Below, piece after piece: positions 18,410 through 31,227 of a stretch of DNA of 64,000 bases. Source of the stretch: Mycobacterium genavense ATCC 51234 (lineage in GTDB: Bacteria > Actinomycetota > Actinomycetes > Mycobacteriales > Mycobacteriaceae); NCBI RefSeq assembly GCF_000526915.1, contig NZ_JAGZ01000001.1, positions 558,001-622,000 of the forward strand, given 5' to 3'. Within the stretch, counting starts at the first letter, position 1; every line of letters begins with the position of its first letter. Made by a program: the position numbers and the translations under genes. Under the pieces are notes generated by a model, which did no database searches, was not told the origin of the DNA, and saw only the letters and a program-made list of their open reading frames with translations.

Positions 18410-21400
18410 GTGACCGCTACCCCTCACGTCGGCGGGGCGCTCGAGGAGCGCTTGGAGCGCACCGGGCGCTTCTTCACGCCCGGTGAGTCTCGGCGGATCT
18501 GCGCACGGTCACCCGCGAGGGCGGGCGCGAAGCCGACGTCTTCTACCGCGACCGCTGGAGCCACGACAAGGTGGTCCGGTCCACGCACGGAGCGAACTGC
18601 ACCGGATCGTGCTCGTGGAAGATCTACGTCAAGGACGGGATCATCACCTGGGAGACCCAGCAGACCGACTATCCCTCGGTGGCCCCGGACCGCCCCGAAT
18701 CCGAGCCGCGTGGCTGTCCGCGGGGCGCGTCGTTCTCCTGGTATAGCTACTCGCCCACCCGAGTGCGCTACCCCTACGCCCGGGGCGTGCCGGTCCAGAT
18801 GTACCGCGAGGCCAAGGCCCGACTGGGCGACCCGGTTCTGGCCTGGGCCGAGATCCAGGCCGACCCGCAGCGCCGGCGTCGCTACCAGCAGGCCCGCGGC
18901 AAGGGCGGCCTGATCAGGGTCATCTGGGCCGAAGCCACCGAGATGATCGCGGCCGCCCACGTGCACACCATCAAGACCTACGGCCCGGACCGGGTCGCCG
19001 GGTTTTCTCCGATCCCGGCGATGTCGATGGTGTCTAATGCCGCGGGTTCGCGGTTCTACGAACTGATCGGCGCCCCCATGACGTCGTTCTACGACTGGTA
19101 CGCTGACCTTCCGGTGGCCTCGCCGCAGGTGTTCGGCGATCAGACCGATGTGCCCGAATCCGGTGACTGGTGGGATGCGGCCTACCTGATGATGTGGGGC
19201 TCCAACGTCCCGATCACCCGCACCCCCGACGCGCACTGGATGGCCGAGGCGCGCTACCGCGGCACTAAGGTGGTGACCGTCAGCCCCGACTATGCCGACA
19301 ACACCAGGTTCGCCGACGAGTGGATGCCGTGTGCGGCCGGCACCGACGGCGCGCTGGCCATGGCGATGGGTCACGTCATCCTCACGGAATGCTATGTGCG
19401 CAAACAGGTTCTGTTCTTTGCCGACTTCGCGCGCCGCTGCACCGATCTGCCGTTCCTGATCAAGCTTGACCAGCGCGGCGACATGCTGGTGCCCGGGAAG
19501 AATCTGACGGCGGCGGATCTGGGGAGGCCTTCAAGAGCTCCGAGAACGCGGCGCTCAAGCCCGTGGTGTGCGACGCGGCCACCAACAAGATCGTGGTGCC
19601 GCAGGGCTCGCTGGGATTCCGCTACGGCGAGGACGGTGTCGGCAAGTGGAACCTGGACCTCGGTAGCCTCGTCCCGGCGCTGAGTGTGCGAGATGTGCAC
19701 GGCGGCACCGGCGGTGACGACACCGCGCTGGTTCACCTGCCCAGCTTCGACACCGTCAACGGCGAAGGCACGACCGTGGCGCGCGGTGTTCCGATCCGCC
19801 GGGTGGGCGAGCACCTGGTGTGCACCGTCTTCGACTTGATGCTCGCCCAATATGCCGTGGCGCGACCGGGCCTGCCGGGCGAATGGCCCACCGGGTACGA
19901 CGATGCCAGTCAGCAGAACACCCCGGCGTGGCAGGAGGCGATCACCGGAGTTTCTGCCGCCCAGGCCATCCGGGTGGCCAGAGAGTTCGCGCGCAGCGCG
20001 GAGGAGTCCGGCGGGCGGTCGATGGTCATCATGGGTGGCGGTATCTGCCACTGGTTCCACAGCGACGCGATCTACCGCGCGGTGCTGGCGCTGCTGATGC
20101 TGACCGGGTCGATGGGCCGCAACGGCGGGGGCTGGGCGCACTACGTCGGTCAGGAAAAAGTGCGGCCGCTCACTGGTTTTCAGACGATGTCGATGGCGCT
20201 GGACTGGATGCGCCCACCGCGGCAGGTGCCCGGCGCTCGTACTGGTACGCGCACACCGACCAGTGGCGCTATGACGGTTACGGCGCGGACAAGCTGGCCA
20301 GCCCCGTGGGTCGGGGCAGGTTCGCGGGCAAGCACACCATGGACCTGCTGGCATCGGCGACGGCCATGGGCTGGAGCCCGTTCTACCCGCAGTTCGACCG
20401 CTCCAGCCTTGACGTTGCCGACGAGGCCCGCGCGGCCGGACGCGACGTCGCCGAGTACGTCGCCGAGCAACTCGGTCAGCGCAAGCTCAAGCTTGCCGTG
20501 ACCGATCCCGATAATCCGGGCAACTGGCCGCGGGTGCTTACCGTGTGGCGGGCCAACCTGATTGGTTCGTCCGGCAAGGGTGGCGAATACTTCCTGCGTC
20601 ATCTGCTGGGCACCGATTCCAACGCCACGGCGCAGCCGCCGGAGGACGGGGCACGACCCGTCGACGTGGTCTGCGACGGGGACATCCCCGAGGGCAAGCT
20701 CGACCTGATGATGTCGATCGACTTCCGGATGACCTCGACGACGCTGGTGTCCGATGTCGTGCTGCCGGCCGCGACCTGGTACGAGAAGTCCGACATCTCC
20801 AGCACCGATATGCACCCCTACGTGCACGCGTTCAGCGCCGCGACCGATCCGCCGTGGGAAACACGTTCGGACTTCGACGCTTTCGCCGCGATCGCCCGGG
20901 CGTTCAGCGCGATGGCCAAGGAACACCTGGGCACCCGCAGCGACGTGGTGCTCACCGCGCTGCAGCACGACACACCCGACGCGATGGCCTGTCCCGACGG
21001 TACCGAAGCCGACTGGCTGCACACCGGCGCGACGTCGGTGCCCGGGCGGACCATGGGCAAACTCACTGTGGTGGAGCGCGACTACGGCGCAATCTACGAC
21101 AAGTGGGTCACGCTGGGGCCGCCGGTGGAGAAGTTCGGGCTCACTACCAAGGGCGTCACGGTGCACCCCTTCCGAGAGGTCGAGGAGCTCGCCGCGAAGT
21201 TCGGGGTGATGAATTCCGGTGTGGGAGCGGGCCGTCCGGCCATCACCACGGCCGCGCGGATGGCCGACGTCCTGCTGCTGCTGTCGGGAACCACCAACGG
21301 CCGGCTGGCCGTCGAGGGCTTCCACGAGCTGGAAAAGCGCACGGGCCAGCGGCTGGTGCATCTGGCCGAGGGCAGCGAGGACAAGCGCATCTGCTACGCC

Positions 21401-22115
21401 GACACCCAGGCGCGGCCGGTTCCCGTGGTCACCAGCCCGGAGTGGTCGGGCAGCGAAACGGGTGGGCGCCGCTACGCGCCGTTCACCATCAACATCGAGA
21501 ACCTCAAGCCGTTCCACACCCTGACCGGCCGAATGCATTTCTACCTGGCCCACGACTGGATCGAGGAACTCGGCGAGCACCTGCCCGTCTTCCGGCCGCC
21601 GCTGGACATGAAGCGACTGTTCGGCCAGCCCGAACTAGGTACATGCGAGGACGGGATCGGCCTGACGGTGCGCTACCTCACGCCGCACTCGAAGTGGTCG
21701 TTCCATTACCATCTACCAGGACAACCTGTACATGCTGTCGCTGTCGCGCGGCGGCCCGACGATGTGGATGAGCCCGGGCGACGCGGCGAAAATTCATGTG
21801 CAAGAAAATGATTGGGTGGAGGCGGTCAACGCCAACGGCATCTACGTGTGCCGAGCGATCGTCAGCCACCGAATGCCCGCCGGCGTGGTGTTCGTCTACC
21901 ACGTGCAGGAGCGCACCGTGGACACGCCGCGCACCGAGACCAACAACAAGCGCGGCGGCAACCACAACGCGCTGACCCGGCTGCGGATCAAGCCCAGCCA
22001 TCCGGCCGGCGGCTACGGCCAACACGCGTTCGCGTTCAACTACCTGGGCCCGACCGGCAATCAGCGCGACGAGGTCACGGTGGTACGCCGTCGCAGCCAG
22101 GAGGTGACCTACTGA
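18410..22115 (+). pseudogene. narG: Nitrate reductase alpha chain, four frameshifts
   Basis: The molybdenum-bearing catalytic subunit of respiratory nitrate reductase; homologous sequence covers essentially the whole of NarG (about 1,230 residues). It starts at GTG 18410 (TPHVGGALEE). Frame changes occur near 18489 (a T lost before SADLRTVT), near 19523 (a G lost in a G run), near 20233 (a C lost before SYWYAHTDQ) and near 21708 (before TYQDNLYMLSLSRGG). Conserved regions remain recognisable: HGANCTGSCSWKIYVKDG near the Fe-S site, GGGICHWFHSD, and SDVVLPAATWYEKSD. The stop at 22113-22115 overlaps narH. With four indels no functional subunit is expected. Confidence 0.9.
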
Positions 22116-23677
22116 TGAAGGTCATGGCGCAGCTGGCGATGGTGATGAACCTCGACAAGTGCATCGGCTGTCACACCTGCTCGGTCACCTGCAAGCAGGC
22201 GTGGACCAACCGCGCCGGCACCGAGTACGTGTGGTTCAACAACGTGGAAACCCGCCCAGGCCAAGGCTATCCACGTACATACGAGGACCAGGAGCGCTGG
22301 CGCGGCGGCTGGATACGCGACAAGCGGGGCCGGTTGCGGCTGCGCGACGGTGGCCGCATCGTGAAGCTGCTGCGCATCTTCGCCAACCCGCGCCTGCCCG
22401 TCATCGACGACTACTACGAGCCGTGGACCTATGACTACGAGAACCTGACCACCGCGCCCGCGGGTGACACGTTCCCGACGGCCGCGCCCCGAAGTCAGCT
22501 GTCCGGCAAGCCGATGAAGGTGTCCTGGGGGCCGAACTGGGACGACAACCTGGCCGGCTCGCCGGAAACCCCTGGCCAAGGATCCGATCCTTCGGAAGCT
22601 GAGCGACGTCAATAACAGCGTGAAACTCTCGCTCGAAGAGACGTTTATGTTCTACTTGCCCCGCATCTGCGAGCACTGCCTTAACCCGTCCTGCGTGGCG
22701 TCGTGCCTGTCCGGTGCGATGTACAAACGCAGCGAGGACGGCATCGTGCTGGTCGACCAGGACCGCTGCCGCGGCTGGCGGATGTGCGTGTCCGGATGTC
22801 CTTACCGAAAAGTGCACGCTGTGTTACCCGCGGATGAAGGTCGGCCTGCCGATCATCTGCTCGGAAACCTGCGTGGGACGGCTGCGCTACCTGGGCCTGG
22901 TCCTCTACGACGCCGATCGGCTGCTGGAGGCGGCGTCGGTGGAAAACGACACCGACCTGTACGACGCGCAGTGCCGAATCCTGTTGGACCCGAACGACCC
23001 CGAGGTGATCGCCGCAGCGCGCGCGGCGGGCATCTCCGAGGAGTGGATCGAGGCCGCGCAGCGCTCCCCGGTGTACGCGCTGATCCACAACTACCAGGTG
23101 GCGCTGCCGCTGCACCCGGAATACCGCACAATGCCGATGGTTTGCTACATCCCGCCGCTGTCGCCGGTGGTCGATGCGGTCAGCCGCGACGGTCACGACG
23201 GGGAAGGATCTGGGCAACCTGTTCGGCGCGCTGGACGCGCTGCGCATCCCGATGCAGTACCTGGCCGAACTGTTCACCGCCGGCGACACCGGCGTGGTCG
23301 AGGGCGTGCTGCAGCGACTTGCGGCGATGCGTTCGTACATGCGCGACATCAACCTCGGGCGCGAAACTCAACCCCACATACCGCACTCGGTGGGGATGAC
23401 CGAAGAACAGATCTACGAGATGTACCGGCTGCTCGCGATCGCGAAATACGAAGAGCGCTATGTCATTCCGACCGCCTTCGCCCCGCCGGCCCGCGACCTG
23501 GAGCAGATGGGTTGCTCGTTGGACACCGAAGGTGGCCCGGGCATGTACGAGTCGGGGGACCCGACACCCGTGTCCGTGGAGACATTCCACGCTCAGCAGC
23601 GGTCCAGGGTGAACCTGCTCAACTGGGACGGCGGCAAGGTGCCGGCCGGGATGTTCCCTGAGGAGCACCGGCCATGA
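22115..23677 (+). pseudogene. narH: Nitrate reductase beta chain, three lesions including a 35-base deletion
   Basis: The electron-transfer subunit with several Fe-S clusters. The N-terminal ferredoxin motif is intact (DKCIGCHTCSVTCKQAW). A slip in a C run at about 22568 shifts into KDPILRKLSDVNN and CEHCLNPSCVASC. At about 22806 the sequence jumps from GCPY directly to EKCTLCYPR: the dozen residues normally between them (KKxxFNHxTGKA in relatives) are missing, equal to 35 bases, which also shifts the frame. A one-base slip near 23204 precedes LGNLFGALDALRIP. The stop overlaps the narJ ATG. The deleted part lies between Fe-S cysteine clusters, so function is lost. Confidence 0.9.
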
Positions 23678-24342
23678 AACTGCTGTCCGGAATCCGGGAC
23701 TGCGCCGGCACCCGGACGATGCAGGATCGGCTGGTGTGGCAGGCGGCATCGCTGTTGTTGGCCTACCCGGACGATCAGCTGCCGGGACGGCTGGACACCG
23801 TCGACGAATTGCTGGGCCACATCAGCGATCCGGCGGCCGAATTGCTCCAGCAGACGGTCCGGGCGTTGCGGGCCCGCGAGCCGATGGCCGCCGCGATGGA
23901 CTACGTCGCGACGTTCGACATGCGCCGCCGCGCCACGATGACCTGAACCTATTGGACCGCCGGGGATACCCGCAATCGCGGCCGCGAGATGCTCGCGTTC
24001 GCCACCGCCTACCGCGCCGCCGGCGTGCAGCCGCCCCACGCCGAGGCACCCGATCACCTGCCCGTCGTGCTGGAATTCGCCACCACCGTCGATCCCGATG
24101 GCGGGCGGCGGTTGTTGACCGAGCACCGGGTGCCCATCGACGTGTTGCGCGGCGCGCTGGCCGACGCCCAGTCGTCCTACGAGCCCACCGTGGCGGCGGT
24201 CTGCGCGACCCTGCCGGTGGCCACCGACCAGGAAATGCGCCGTGCGCAGCGGTTGGCGAAGGCCGGGCCCCCTGCGGAATCCGTTGGGCTGCAACCATTT
24301 CAGCTAACCGTACCGCCCCGTAAAGGAACTCGAAGTGTTTAG
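23674..24342 (+). pseudogene. narJ: Nitrate reductase assembly chaperone, internal stop
   Basis: The NarJ (TorD-like) chaperone that inserts cofactor into NarG. The first 90 codons are normal, up to DMRRRATM, and then reach a TGA at 23944-23946. The same frame continues as TYWTAGDTRNRGREMLAFA to 24342. Relatives read YLTYW here. The observed bases fit loss of a T after ATG and gain of an A four codons on, two opposite indels that cancel in frame but create the stop. The ATG overlaps narH and the 3' end overlaps narI, so the operon's translational coupling is kept. Confidence 0.85.
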
Positions 24343-25031
24343 CAACGTCCTGTTCTGGGACATCGCGCCGTATGTCACGCTGTCGGTCTTGATCGTCGGC
24401 ACCTGGTGGCGCTACCGCTACGACAAGTTCGGCTGGACCTCGCGTTCGTCGCAGATCTACGAATCACGGGTGCTCAGCATCGCCAGCCCGATGTTCCATT
24501 TCGGCATCCTGGCCGTGTTCGCGGGACACGTGATGGGCTTGTTCATCCCGCCGCGGGTGACGCACCTGCTGAAAATGAGCGACCACGCCTACCACCTGCA
24601 GGCCGTCATCGCCGGGTCGTTGGCCGGCATCGCGACGCTGGTCGGAATCGGGTTGCTGATCTACCGACGGTTGACCCGCCCGGCGGTGTCGGCGGCCACC
24701 ACGCGCAGCGACACGGTGATGTACGTGGTGCTCGTGCTCGCGATCGTGGTGGGCCTGTACTGCGACCTGATCGGCACGGGCCCGCACGGCGGCGAGTTCC
24801 CACTACCGCTACACCGTCGGGCTGTGGTTCCGGCGGATCTGGCTGTTCCAGCCGCACGGTGAGGTGATGATCAACGCGCCGCTGGACTACCAGCTGCACG
24901 CCCTGATCGGGATGGTGCTGATCACGCTGTGGCCGTTCACCCGGCTGGTGCACGTGTTCAGCGCCCCGATCGTCTATCTGTTCCGGCCCTACATCGTCTA
25001 CCGCAGCCGCGAGGCGGCGGACCAAGACTAG
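24335..25031 (+). pseudogene. narI: Nitrate reductase gamma chain (cytochrome b), one frameshift
   Basis: The membrane cytochrome b subunit that passes quinol electrons to NarH. It starts at GTG 24335 (FSNVLFWDIAPYVTLSV). Several membrane helices with haem-ligand histidines follow (SPMFHFGILAVFAGHVMGL and DHAYHLQAV). One extra C in a C run near 24803 ends the frame at 24862. Without it the sequence continues [37 protein letters not shown] and [13 protein letters not shown] to a TAG at 25029-25031. The last helix, with its haem histidine, is lost in the frame as given. Confidence 0.88.
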
Positions 25032-25127
25032 ATGGTCGCCTCGGCGTCACGCCGCCGCGGCTGGTAGCGGGTCGCCGGCCACCTGCCGGCTCGCCATCGA
25101 CCGGCCACCGCTGCCAGAATCACCGAC

Positions 25128-27017
<1,890 letters not shown>

Positions 27018-27078
27018 CTTGTTGTCGCCCTTCGCCCGAAGGATTCGAAAAGCCGCCGGGCAGGCGGTCGATACCCTG

Positions 27079-28950
27079 ATGCTCGTGCTGCACCGGGCCC
27101 GCCACGTTTTGCTGATGGTCGGGGTGCTGCTCGCACTGCTGGGCCTGACCCTGGCGGCCTGCACCGTCAGTCCGCCGCCCGCGCCGCAAAGCACCGATAC
27201 GCCGCACAACACACCGCCCCCGCCGCAGCGGGTCACCCAGATCATCATGGGCATCGACTCGATCGGCGCCGGGTTCAACCCGCACCTGCTGTCCGATCTG
27301 TCCCCGGTGAACGCGGCGATCAGCGCGCTGGTGTTGCCGAGCGCGTTCCGGCCGGTGCCCGATCCCACCACGCCCACGGGTTCGCGGTGGGAGCTGGACC
27401 CGACCCTGCTGTTGTCCGCCGACGTGACCAGCCAGAACCCGTTCACGGTGACCTACAAGATCCGCCCCGAGGCGCAGTGGACCGACAACGCCCCGATCGG
27501 CGCCGACGACTTCTGGTACCTGTGGCATCAAATGGTCACGCAGCCTGGGGTGGTCGATCCGGCCGGCTATGACCTGATCACCGGCGTGCAGTCGCTGGAG
27601 GGCGGCAAGCAGGCCGTCGTCACCTTCGCCCAGCCGTATCCGGCATGGAAGGAACTGTTCAACGATCTGCTGCCGGCGCACATCGTCAAGGACGTGCCGG
27701 GCGGTTTCGCGGCCGGGCTGGTCCGGTCGCTGACGGTCACCGGCGGGCAGTTCCGGGTGGAGAACATCGACCCGCAGCGCGACGAGATCCTGATCGCCCG
27801 CAACGACCGCTATTGGGGGCCGCCCGCCAAACCCGCCCTGATCCAGTTCCGCCGGGCCGGCGCGCCGGCCGCGCTGGCCGATTCGGTACGCAACGGCGAC
27901 ACCCAGGTGGCCCAGGTGCACGGCGGCTCGGCGTCGTTTGCTCAGCTGTCGGCCATCCCCGGCGTGCGCACCGCCCGGATCATGACACCGCGCGTCATGC
28001 AGCTGACGCTGCGCGCCAACCAGCCCAAGCTGGCCGACACCCGGATCCGCAAGGGAATTCTGGGATTGCTCGACGTCGACCTGCTCGCGGCCGTCGGCGC
28101 CGGCAGCGACAACACCATCTCGCTGGACCAGGCGCAGATCCGGTCGCCCAGCGATCCCGGCTACGAACCGACAGCGCCGCCCGCGATGACGAAACAGGCT
28201 GCGCTGGCGTTGTTTTCGGCGGCCGGGTACCAGGTCGAGAACAGCGCGCCGCCGCCCGAGCCGCCCACCGGATCGCCGGAGGTGATCCGCGGCCGGATCA
28301 GCAAGGACGGCAAGCAGCTGTCGCTGGTGATCGGGGTGGCGGCCAACGACCCGACCTCGGTGGCCGTGGCCAACACCGCCGCCGACCAGTTGCGCAACGT
28401 CGGGATCGCCGCATCGGTGTCGGCGCTGGATCCGGTGACGCTGTATCGCGACGCGCTGAACAACAACCAGGTGGACGCGATCGTCGGCTGGCATCAGGCC
28501 GGCGGCAACCTGGCGACGCTCTTGGCGTCGCGCTACGGCTGCCCCGCCTTGGAGGCGACGGCGGTGCCGACCGCCCCCGCACCGCCAACGACCACCCAGG
28601 TCGCCTCGACCTCACCGGCGTCGCCGACGATGCCGGCCAGCACCGCGCCGACGACGCCGAGTCATTCGCCCGATCCGGGCGCGCTGGTGCAGGCGCCGTC
28701 GAACCTCACCGGGATCTGTGATCACAGCATCCAGTCCAACATCGACGCCGCGCTGGCCGGCACCAAGAGCATCAACGACGTGATCACCGCGGTCGAGCCG
28801 CGGCTGTGGAACATGTCGACGGTGCTGCCGATCCTGCAGGACACCACGATCGTCGGGGCGGGCCCGAGCGTGCAGAACGTCAGCCTGTCGGGCGCCGTCC
28901 CGGTCGGCATCGTCGGCGACGCCGGGCAATGGGTGAAAACGGGCCCCTAG
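27079..28950 (+). CDS. lpqW: Lipoprotein LpqW
   Basis: A lipoprotein of about 623 residues with an oligopeptide-binding-protein fold that in mycobacteria modulates the branch point between phosphatidylinositol mannosides and lipomannan/lipoarabinomannan, functionally linked to PimE. A signal sequence with lipobox LTLAAC is followed by the proline-rich [14 protein letters not shown] and the substrate-binding-like domain ([20 protein letters not shown]). A Pro/Thr/Ser-rich insertion lies near residues 510-545. The ATG at 27079 puts the signal peptide at the N-terminus; a TTG at 27019, right after the typA stop, is the alternative. It is convergent with the TetR gene, whose stop overlaps. Confidence 0.9.
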   Translation: MLVLHRARHVLLMVGVLLALLGLTLAACTVSPPPAPQSTDTPHNTPPPPQRVTQIIMGIDSIGAGFNPHLLSDLSPVNAAISALVLPSAFRPVPDPTTPTGSRWELDPTLLLSADVTSQNPFTVTYKIRPEAQWTDNAPIGADDFWYLWHQMVTQPGVVDPAGYDLITGVQSLEGGKQAVVTFAQPYPAWKELFNDLLPAHIVKDVPGGFAAGLVRSLTVTGGQFRVENIDPQRDEILIARNDRYWGPPAKPALIQFRRAGAPAALADSVRNGDTQVAQVHGGSASFAQLSAIPGVRTARIMTPRVMQLTLRANQPKLADTRIRKGILGLLDVDLLAAVGAGSDNTISLDQAQIRSPSDPGYEPTAPPAMTKQAALALFSAAGYQVENSAPPPEPPTGSPEVIRGRISKDGKQLSLVIGVAANDPTSVAVANTAADQLRNVGIAASVSALDPVTLYRDALNNNQVDAIVGWHQAGGNLATLLASRYGCPALEATAVPTAPAPPTTTQVASTSPASPTMPASTAPTTPSHSPDPGALVQAPSNLTGICDHSIQSNIDAALAGTKSINDVITAVEPRLWNMSTVLPILQDTTIVGAGPSVQNVSLSGAVPVGIVGDAGQWVKTGP

Positions 28951-29564
28951 GGACTCGTCGGCGAGGCCGGGGCGCGGGGCGGGATCACGGTGTCGACGAT
29001 CAGCGCCAGCTCACGCCGGTTGGGCGGTTCGCCGGTCAGCAGGAAGTGGTGGTTGATCAGAGCCGGCCCGACCCGCGCGGTCAGCGGCGTGACCGCGGCC
29101 GGGTCGAGTTCGCCGGCCTCGATCGCGGCCTGCAGGATCGACTCGACGATCTGCAGCCGCGGGCACACCACGGCGTCGGCGAAGATGGCACGCATCTCGG
29201 GTTCGTGCAGCAGTTGCTGGACGATGTGCAGGCCGGGAAACCCTGTCTTGCCGGCCAGGACGTCGCGGTGGGCGGTGAGCAGCGTCAGCAGGGTATCCCT
29301 GGCCGATCGGCCCGAACGCGGCTCGGGCACCGGCGGCAGCGCGAAAACCAGTGCGGCATGGACCAGGTCGTGCTTGCTGCACCAGCGCCGATACAGCGCG
29401 GCCTTGCCGGTCTGGGCGCGAGCGGCGATCCCCTCCATCGTCAGCCCGCCGTACCCGACCTCGGTCAACTCCGCCAGGGTGGCCTCGTACAACGCGCGTT
29501 CGAGCACCTCGCCGCGCCGGCGGCTGCGGATGCCGGTCGACGCTGTCTCGGTGGCTTGCGACAT
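28947..29564 (-). CDS. TetR-family regulator (Rv1167c-like)
   Basis: A 205-residue regulator. The N-terminal helix-turn-helix ([21 protein letters not shown], then [15 protein letters not shown]) and a C-terminal ligand/dimer domain (TetR_C type, with [20 protein letters not shown]) are present. The ATG at 29564 is chosen; the open frame upstream is not protein-like. It lies divergent to mshB (93 bp). In M. tuberculosis PPE17 and PE11 lie between these two genes; they are absent here. Confidence 0.85.
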   Translation of the reverse strand: MSQATETASTGIRSRRRGEVLERALYEATLAELTEVGYGGLTMEGIAARAQTGKAALYRRWCSKHDLVHAALVFALPPVPEPRSGRSARDTLLTLLTAHRDVLAGKTGFPGLHIVQQLLHEPEMRAIFADAVVCPRLQIVESILQAAIEAGELDPAAVTPLTARVGPALINHHFLLTGEPPNRRELALIVDTVIPPRAPASPTSP

Positions 29565-29657
29565 TTCTCGATAGTAGCCGTCGGCGTTCCTATTTGGCGC
29601 ACTCTGGTGCAACACAACGACCGAGAGTAGCGGGTCGGCTCCGGGTAGGGTGCGTCC

Positions 29658-30560
29658 ATGCCTGAGACCCCGCGGCTGTTGTTCGTGCACGCGCACCCCG
29701 ACGACGAGAGCCTCAGCAACGGTGCCACGATCGCGCATTACGCCGCGCGTGGCGCCCAGGTGAGCGTCGTGACCTGCACGCTGGGCGAGGAGGGCGAGGT
29801 CATCGGGGACCGCTGGGCCGAGCTCGCCGTCGATCGGGCCGACCAGCTCGGCGGCTACCGAATCGGCGAACTCACCGCGGCATTGCGGGCGTTGGGCATC
29901 GGCGCACCCATCTATCTCGGCGGCGCGGGACGCTGGCGCGACTCCGGCATGGCGGGCACCGAGAAGCGGCGCCGCGAGCGCTTCATCGACGCCGACGAAC
30001 GCGAGGCCGTCGGGGCGCTGGTCGAGCTCATTCGACGGCTACGCCCGCACGTCGTCGTCACCTACGACCCCAACGGCGGATACGGGCATCCCGACCACAT
30101 CCGCGCCCACACCGTCACCACCGCCGCGGTCGCGGCGGCCGGCGGGTCTGACTACCCCGGAAAGCCATGGGACGTGCTGAAGTTCTACTGGACGGTGCTC
30201 TCCGTCGACGCGTTCATGGCCGGCTGGCAGGCCCTGGGTCCCGACGATTTCCTGCCCGGGTGGACGATCCCGCCGCCAGAGGAATTCGACTTCGGGTACT
30301 CCGACGACGCGATCGACGCCGTCGTGTCGACGACGCCGGATGCGTTGGCCGCCAAGGTGGCCGCGCTCGCCGCGCACGCCACCCAGGTGGTCGTCGGTCC
30401 GACCGGGCGGGCGTGTGCCCTGTCGAACAACATCGCGCTGCCGATCCTCGGCGACGAACACTACGTTCTGGTTGGCGGCTGCGCCGGGCCCCGCGACGAG
30501 CGCGGTTGGGAAACTGACCTGCTCGCGGGACTGAATCTCGGGGGGTCCACCGAGGAGTAG
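29658..30560 (+). CDS. mshB: GlcNAc-Ins deacetylase MshB (mycothiol synthesis)
   Basis: A 300-residue zinc deacetylase that removes acetate from N-acetylglucosaminyl-inositol, the second committed step of mycothiol production. The zinc motif HAHPDDE with following [10 protein letters not shown] is at residues 11-29, and the third histidine is in GGYGHPDH. The C-terminal region with [20 protein letters not shown] is conserved. Start ATG 29658. Intact; matches Rv1170. Confidence 0.93.
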   Translation: MPETPRLLFVHAHPDDESLSNGATIAHYAARGAQVSVVTCTLGEEGEVIGDRWAELAVDRADQLGGYRIGELTAALRALGIGAPIYLGGAGRWRDSGMAGTEKRRRERFIDADEREAVGALVELIRRLRPHVVVTYDPNGGYGHPDHIRAHTVTTAAVAAAGGSDYPGKPWDVLKFYWTVLSVDAFMAGWQALGPDDFLPGWTIPPPEEFDFGYSDDAIDAVVSTTPDALAAKVAALAAHATQVVVGPTGRACALSNNIALPILGDEHYVLVGGCAGPRDERGWETDLLAGLNLGGSTEE

Positions 30561-30593
30561 GCTGCCAAACAGGCAGCCACGGAAGGAATTCGC

Positions 30594-30701
30594 ATGGACC
30601 CCGACCTGGACCCTAACCTGCAGCACTGGCAGGACCGGCTCGACAGCCTGCAGTGGGTTATCGGCTCCATCATGTCCAACATCGACAGCGTCCCGACCTG
30701 A
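30594..30701 (+). CDS. Putative 35-residue small protein
   Basis: ATG 30594 to TGA 30699-30701. It is preceded by a good ribosome-binding site (GGAAGGAA) 6 bases upstream. The peptide is acidic with an amphipathic middle: MDPDLDPNLQHWQDRLDSLQ, then [14 protein letters not shown]. Its stop overlaps the first plausible codon of the next gene. No family is recognised. The ribosome-binding site and tight placement between mshB and the Rv1171-like gene make translation plausible. Confidence 0.5.
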   Translation: MDPDLDPNLQHWQDRLDSLQWVIGSIMSNIDSVPT

Positions 30702-31117
30702 CCGCAATCAAGCCGCACGCCGCGTCCGTCGAGGACGCCGGCGCGACAGACCCCGCTATTCGCGTCGTGGTGTTGGCGCTGTTGGCTGTCGACGGGGTCT
30801 TGTCCGCACTAGCCGGGGCTCTGCTGCTGCCTAGCTATATCGGCACGATTCCGTTTCCGATCAGCGGACTGATCAGTGGTCTGGTCAACGCGGCCTTGGT
30901 GTGGGCCGCCGGCCGCTGGACCCGGACGGCGCGCGGGGCGGCGCTGCCGTTGTGGACATGGCTGCTGACGGTCGCGGTGATCAGCATGGCCGGCCCCGCC
31001 GACGACGTCATCCTGGGAGGCAGCGGGCTGATGGCCTACGGCGCGCTGCTGCTGATCATGCTGGGGGTGACGCCCCCGGTGCTGGTGTTGTGGCGGCGCG
31101 GCCACCGCTACGGCTGA
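30698..31117 (+). CDS. Small polytopic membrane protein (Rv1171-like)
   Basis: About 140 residues with four hydrophobic segments ([38 protein letters not shown], the segment with [11 protein letters not shown], and [19 protein letters not shown]). It matches Rv1171 between mshB and fbiC. The function is unknown. The natural N-terminus appears to be [14 protein letters not shown], but the codon before it is CTG (30698-30700), a poor start. The nearest standard start in frame is GTG at 30653, inside the preceding small ORF. Either an unusual CTG start is used or the start has mutated. Confidence 0.7.
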   Translation: MTAIKPHAASVEDAGATDPAIRVVVLALLAVDGVLSALAGALLLPSYIGTIPFPISGLISGLVNAALVWAAGRWTRTARGAALPLWTWLLTVAVISMAGPADDVILGGSGLMAYGALLLIMLGVTPPVLVLWRRGHRYG

Positions 31118-31227
31118 CCGGAACCGGCCTGGCGCTACTGTTGCGCATATGGCACCGGCTATGGTTGCCGAAATTCAGTTTGTTGGGACGCGCGGATGAA
31201 ATTCGATCGTGGGGAAGTTACACCAAC

